A program made the translations under genes and the position numbers. The notes below the pieces were generated by a model. The model had not been told where the DNA came from. It ran no database searches and saw only the letters and a program-made list of their open reading frames with translations. Shown one piece after another: positions 7,748 to 9,355 of a stretch of 9,355 bases of DNA. The DNA lies in the NCBI GenBank assembly GCA_019694835.1, contig JAIBBE010000073.1:1-9355 (forward strand), read 5' to 3'. Source of the DNA: Fimbriimonadaceae bacterium (GTDB lineage Bacteria; Armatimonadota; Fimbriimonadia; Fimbriimonadales; Fimbriimonadaceae). Position 1 is the stretch's first letter; every line of letters starts with the position of its first letter.

Positions 7748-8047
7748 CTATTCTTCCGGTTTGCAGTCCGAGTCCAATTCTGTCCTTGTGGGCCTTTCTC
7801 TGATCACCTTCTCCGGAAACAGTATCAGATCAAGAAGCGTCACACAGGTTACGTAAAACTCTATCGTCCCTGACCGGTTTAGGTCACTAATTCTGGTAAA
7901 GACAACAAGCATCACAATGAAGAGCACCAGCGCGACCCCCACAGTGACCCAACGCCCCTTGAGCACAAAGAGCAAGGTGGCGAGCAAGTGGCCAATACCA
8001 ACGAACAGCAGAACAACTACCCAGAAGATGTCGGGAAGTCCCAGCAA
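7748..8047 (-). CDS. small membrane protein of unknown function
   Basis: This 99-residue protein has two strong hydrophobic helices (about residues 7-29 and 33-51). A third, weaker hydrophobic stretch (61-77, TIEFYVTCVTLLDL) is followed by a charged cytoplasmic-looking tail rich in Arg, Glu and Asp (EKVIRERPTRTE). I do not recognise a family. TTG at 8047 is chosen because AGAGGA stands 8 bases upstream, and an ATG start is not available in the frame. The gene lies between repeat copies 2 and 3 and between the two transposase fossils. The repeat stem at 7712-7741 begins 6 bases after its stop. Its codons are less GC-rich than those of the alpha-2-macroglobulin. It shows no clear similarity to the other small membrane protein at 6743-7009. 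Confidence 0.65.
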   Translation of the reverse strand: MLGLPDIFWVVVLLFVGIGHLLATLLFVLKGRWVTVGVALVLFIVMLVVFTRISDLNRSGTIEFYVTCVTLLDLILFPEKVIRERPTRTELDSDCKPEE

Positions 8048-8055
8048 GAGCTAAT

Positions 8056-8061
8056 TCCTCT
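8056..8061 (-). promoter_or_regulatory. Shine-Dalgarno for the small membrane protein at 7748-8047
   Basis: On the minus strand AGAGGA lies 8 bases before the TTG start at 8047, supporting use of this non-ATG start. Confidence 0.6.
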
Positions 8062-8066
8062 TTTAT

Positions 8067-8120
8067 CCCTCAACCCCCTCCCTTCCCAGGGGTTGAGGGT
8101 TTCGCGGCCCGCTTCCAATC
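8067..8120 (-). repeat. REP-like repeat, copy 3 (3' side of second transposase fossil)
   Basis: A perfect 11-bp stem, ccctcaacccc (8067-8077) with ggggttgaggg (8089-8099), has an 11-base loop. It is followed by the shared tail ending gcttccaatc (8111-8120). As in copy 1, the repeat abuts the stop codon of a transposase remnant. Similarity between the two loci runs from this hairpin into the transposase 3' end and stops beyond the hairpin. Confidence 0.8.
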
Positions 8121-8410
8121 ACGTGGCAGACCCTTCCCAACGTCCCAACTCCGCATACTCCTGAGCCTCCACCATCCGCTCCCGTCCCCACCAACAGCCT
8201 TCCTCCAACAGAGCATCGCACTCGACCACCGATACTCCAGAGCTGACTCCAACAGACCAGTCCGCACTGGGCTAACGTGAATGTACCGCACTTTCTGTAC
8301 GAATCCGTCTTCCTGTAGTCAATGCGAACGAACGGAAGTTGCCAAACCCGTGCATCGGCCCCAGCGAGCATCCATCCGTGGGAGGATGGATGCATAGGAG
8401 GATACGGAGG
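8119..8410 (-). pseudogene. REP-associated tyrosine transposase, 5'-truncated second copy
   Basis: The C-terminal half or so of the same transposase as at 7079-7651 can be followed on the minus strand. GFGNFRSFALT matches the FWQRSFRSYVLT region. The frame shifts near 8311-8318 to EDGFVQKVRYIHVSPVRTGLLESALEY... The presumed catalytic Tyr is codon 8283-8285. The segment YRWSSAML follows, and a second shift near 8203-8215 leads to LLEEGCWWGRERMVEAQEYAELGRWEGSAT and TGA at 8119. The HxH half is missing. Upstream similarity fades at about 8387-8410, where cgtatcctcctatgc recalls the cgcatcctcccc stretch of the first copy, so the left limit is approximate. The two copies have different lesions, so they decayed separately. 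Confidence 0.8.
8368..8393. repeat. perfect 10-bp hairpin inside the second transposase fossil
   Basis: gcatccatcc (8368-8377) pairs with ggatggatgc (8384-8393) across the 6-base loop gtggga. The stem resembles the ccctccatccc arm of REP-like copy 2 but lacks the gcttccaatc tail. It sits at the truncated end of the transposase remnant, so it may be an inserted or rearranged palindrome. Confidence 0.55.
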
Positions 8411-8633
8411 CAGGTGGTGTCTATCCCGGGTAGGACCGGGAACGAGCCTCGTGGCCCCGATCCTCGCCGGACGCCAAGCCGTCGCATGGAGTCTAATACC
8501 CTTTGCCCCAAGGTCATTCGAAGGTGCACCGGGGCTTGGCCGATGGTTGCAATCATCGGTAAACCATCGGTAAATCATCGGCAAACCATCGGTTGGACTC
8601 CAGTGCCGGCCACGCGCAACCAATAACACGGGT
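8411..8633 (+). other. noncoding stretch between transposase fossil and the next gene
   Basis: I see no convincing gene here. It holds a small 6-bp hairpin (8424-8429 with 8436-8441) and the 11-bp tandem repeats listed separately. A long minus-strand frame crosses it, but its translation has no domain-like character. Confidence 0.5.
8540..8596 (+). repeat. 11-bp tandem repeats with an inverted partner, upstream of the gene at 8634
   Basis: Three adjacent 11-base units start at 8554, 8565 and 8576 (catcggtaaac, catcggtaaat, catcggcaaac). A partial fourth unit follows at 8587. An inverted copy ccgatggtt (8540-8548) can pair with aaccatcgg at 8562-8570 or 8584-8592. The run ends 38 bases before the ATG at 8634. 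This could be an operator array, a structured leader, or a simple duplication. Confidence 0.65.
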
Positions 8634-9299
8634 ATGGCGAAGACATCATTCTCGGGTGTAACGGGCAATGCGGCAGGAAAAATGGGCGGGCTGGTGTTTG
8701 TGCGACTCCCGTCGGGAACGTCGTCGATGCGCGACCGGACGTTCGGCGCGAACCCGCGTACTCCGGCGCAGTTGGCATGGCGTTCGGCCATGGCCCAGGC
8801 GACGAAGCTCTACTCCACACTCAGCGACGCCGAGTTTGCGGCTTGGCAGGAGTACGTGCAGCGTGAGCACCGCACGCGGCCGGGCTATTCGCTGCTGCCG
8901 ACCCCCAGGGTGAACAACGTGTTTGTTGCCCTCACCGCCAAGTTCATCGCTGTCAATCCTGGCGCGGAGCCATCACGGATGCCGCCGGCGGTGGTGTTTA
9001 CCGGTGATGGCGTGAGCGTCGTCGCCGAGGGTTTCGCGGGTGTGGTGCGCTTCACCGCTTCAGGCCCGAATTCTGCCGACATCGTGACCGAGCTTCTCTT
9101 GCAGCCACTTGCCTCGCCCGGGCAGCGCGGGGCCGCGGACAAGTATCGGGGGCAAGGGTATCACGCCTTTGAGCCGGGGGCGATGTCGGTGGACGTGCCG
9201 TGCCGCAAGGGGGTGGCGTTGGCGGGGGCGCGTTTCGTGCAGCGCTCGACCGGCCAGGCGTCGGCGCTGGTGCCGCTTGGGCGGGTGACGGTGGGGTAG
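8634..9299 (+). CDS. hypothetical protein with phage-structural-like N-terminal module
   Basis: This 221-residue protein has no signal peptide or membrane segment. The N-terminus contains a GKMGGLVFVRLPSG stretch, then NPRTPAQLAWRSAM, and a helix with LSDAEFAAWQEYV. This order (GKxGG, Arg-rich strand, N-P-x-T-x-A-Q, then an L(S/T)DAExAAW helix) recalls small proteins seen with phage-like or DUF6266-like genes. That link rests on memory of motif layout and is not proven. A middle PTPRVNNVFVALTAKF segment leads into a valine-rich beta-type domain (about residues 115-221). The ATG at 8634 is the first start at the module boundary, but no good Shine-Dalgarno precedes it. The gene is GC-rich with normal-looking codons. 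No other phage gene is visible, so its context is unknown. Confidence 0.7.
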   Translation: MAKTSFSGVTGNAAGKMGGLVFVRLPSGTSSMRDRTFGANPRTPAQLAWRSAMAQATKLYSTLSDAEFAAWQEYVQREHRTRPGYSLLPTPRVNNVFVALTAKFIAVNPGAEPSRMPPAVVFTGDGVSVVAEGFAGVVRFTASGPNSADIVTELLLQPLASPGQRGAADKYRGQGYHAFEPGAMSVDVPCRKGVALAGARFVQRSTGQASALVPLGRVTVG

Positions 9300-9355
9300 C
9301 GAGTTGGATGTCGGCGTCGTCGAGTGTGAGGCTTCACTAGGCGGTGCCGTCGGGA
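9300..9355. other. noncoding end of window
   Basis: I see no gene or clear terminator in these last 56 bases. Confidence 0.4.

Noticed and set aside
7232..7803. plus-strand open frames across the first transposase fossil and repeat copy 2
   Set aside because: They are shadows of the minus-strand transposase remnant and of the palindromic repeat, with no conserved protein sequence.
8554..8596. possible CRISPR-like array
   Set aside because: The units are 11 bases and directly adjacent with no spacers, and no cas gene is present.
8593..8626. possible promoter before the gene at 8634 (TTGGAC with an AT-rich caataa)
   Set aside because: The spacing is 22 bases, too long for a standard sigma-70 promoter, and the -10 match is poor.
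8063..8791. 242-residue open frame on the minus strand
   Set aside because: It crosses the REP-like repeat, the transposase fossil in a wrong frame, the tandem repeats and the start of the gene at 8634. The conserved transposase sequence is in another frame.

Overview
The window looks like a high-GC bacterial chromosome with accessory DNA on the right. The organism cannot be fixed from the sequence. A membrane-anchored alpha-2-macroglobulin, a VanW-family protein, C-rich intergenic palindromes and fossils of REP-associated tyrosine transposases fit something like Armatimonadota or a similar environmental phylum, but this is a low-confidence guess.

Left part (1-6560, plus strand): a tightly packed gene row. 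It opens with a palindrome-rich stretch (31-121) and a short two-helix membrane ORF (121-303), whose stop overlaps the GTG start of a 1582-residue bacterial alpha-2-macroglobulin with an intact CTEQ thioester motif (300-5048). Its stop overlaps the ATG of a membrane-anchored VanW-family protein (5045-5788). Seven bases after that stop begins an unrecognised single-pass membrane protein (5796-6560). Overlaps, short gaps and well-placed Shine-Dalgarno sequences suggest one transcript. The row plausibly makes a cell-envelope module: a covalent protease trap plus a VanW protein of unsettled, wall-related role.

Middle (6561-8410, mostly minus strand): lower GC by eye. It alternates small hydrophobic-protein genes (6743-7009 and 7748-8047) with two broken copies of one REP-associated tyrosine transposase (7079-7651 and 8119-about 8410). 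The first fossil lies between two inverted copies of a roughly 50-bp REP-like repeat. A third copy of the repeat follows the second fossil. The hairpin part of the repeat differs between copies with matching changes on both arms, while the tail (a gtttcgc core and a gcttccaatc box) is conserved.

Right part (8411-9355, plus strand): a noncoding leader with 11-bp tandem repeats, then a complete 221-residue gene (8634-9299) whose N-terminal layout recalls small phage-structural-like proteins. The last 56 bases hold no gene.

The best candidates for something undescribed are the alpha-2-macroglobulin / VanW / unknown-protein row and the decayed REP-transposase family with covarying hairpins.
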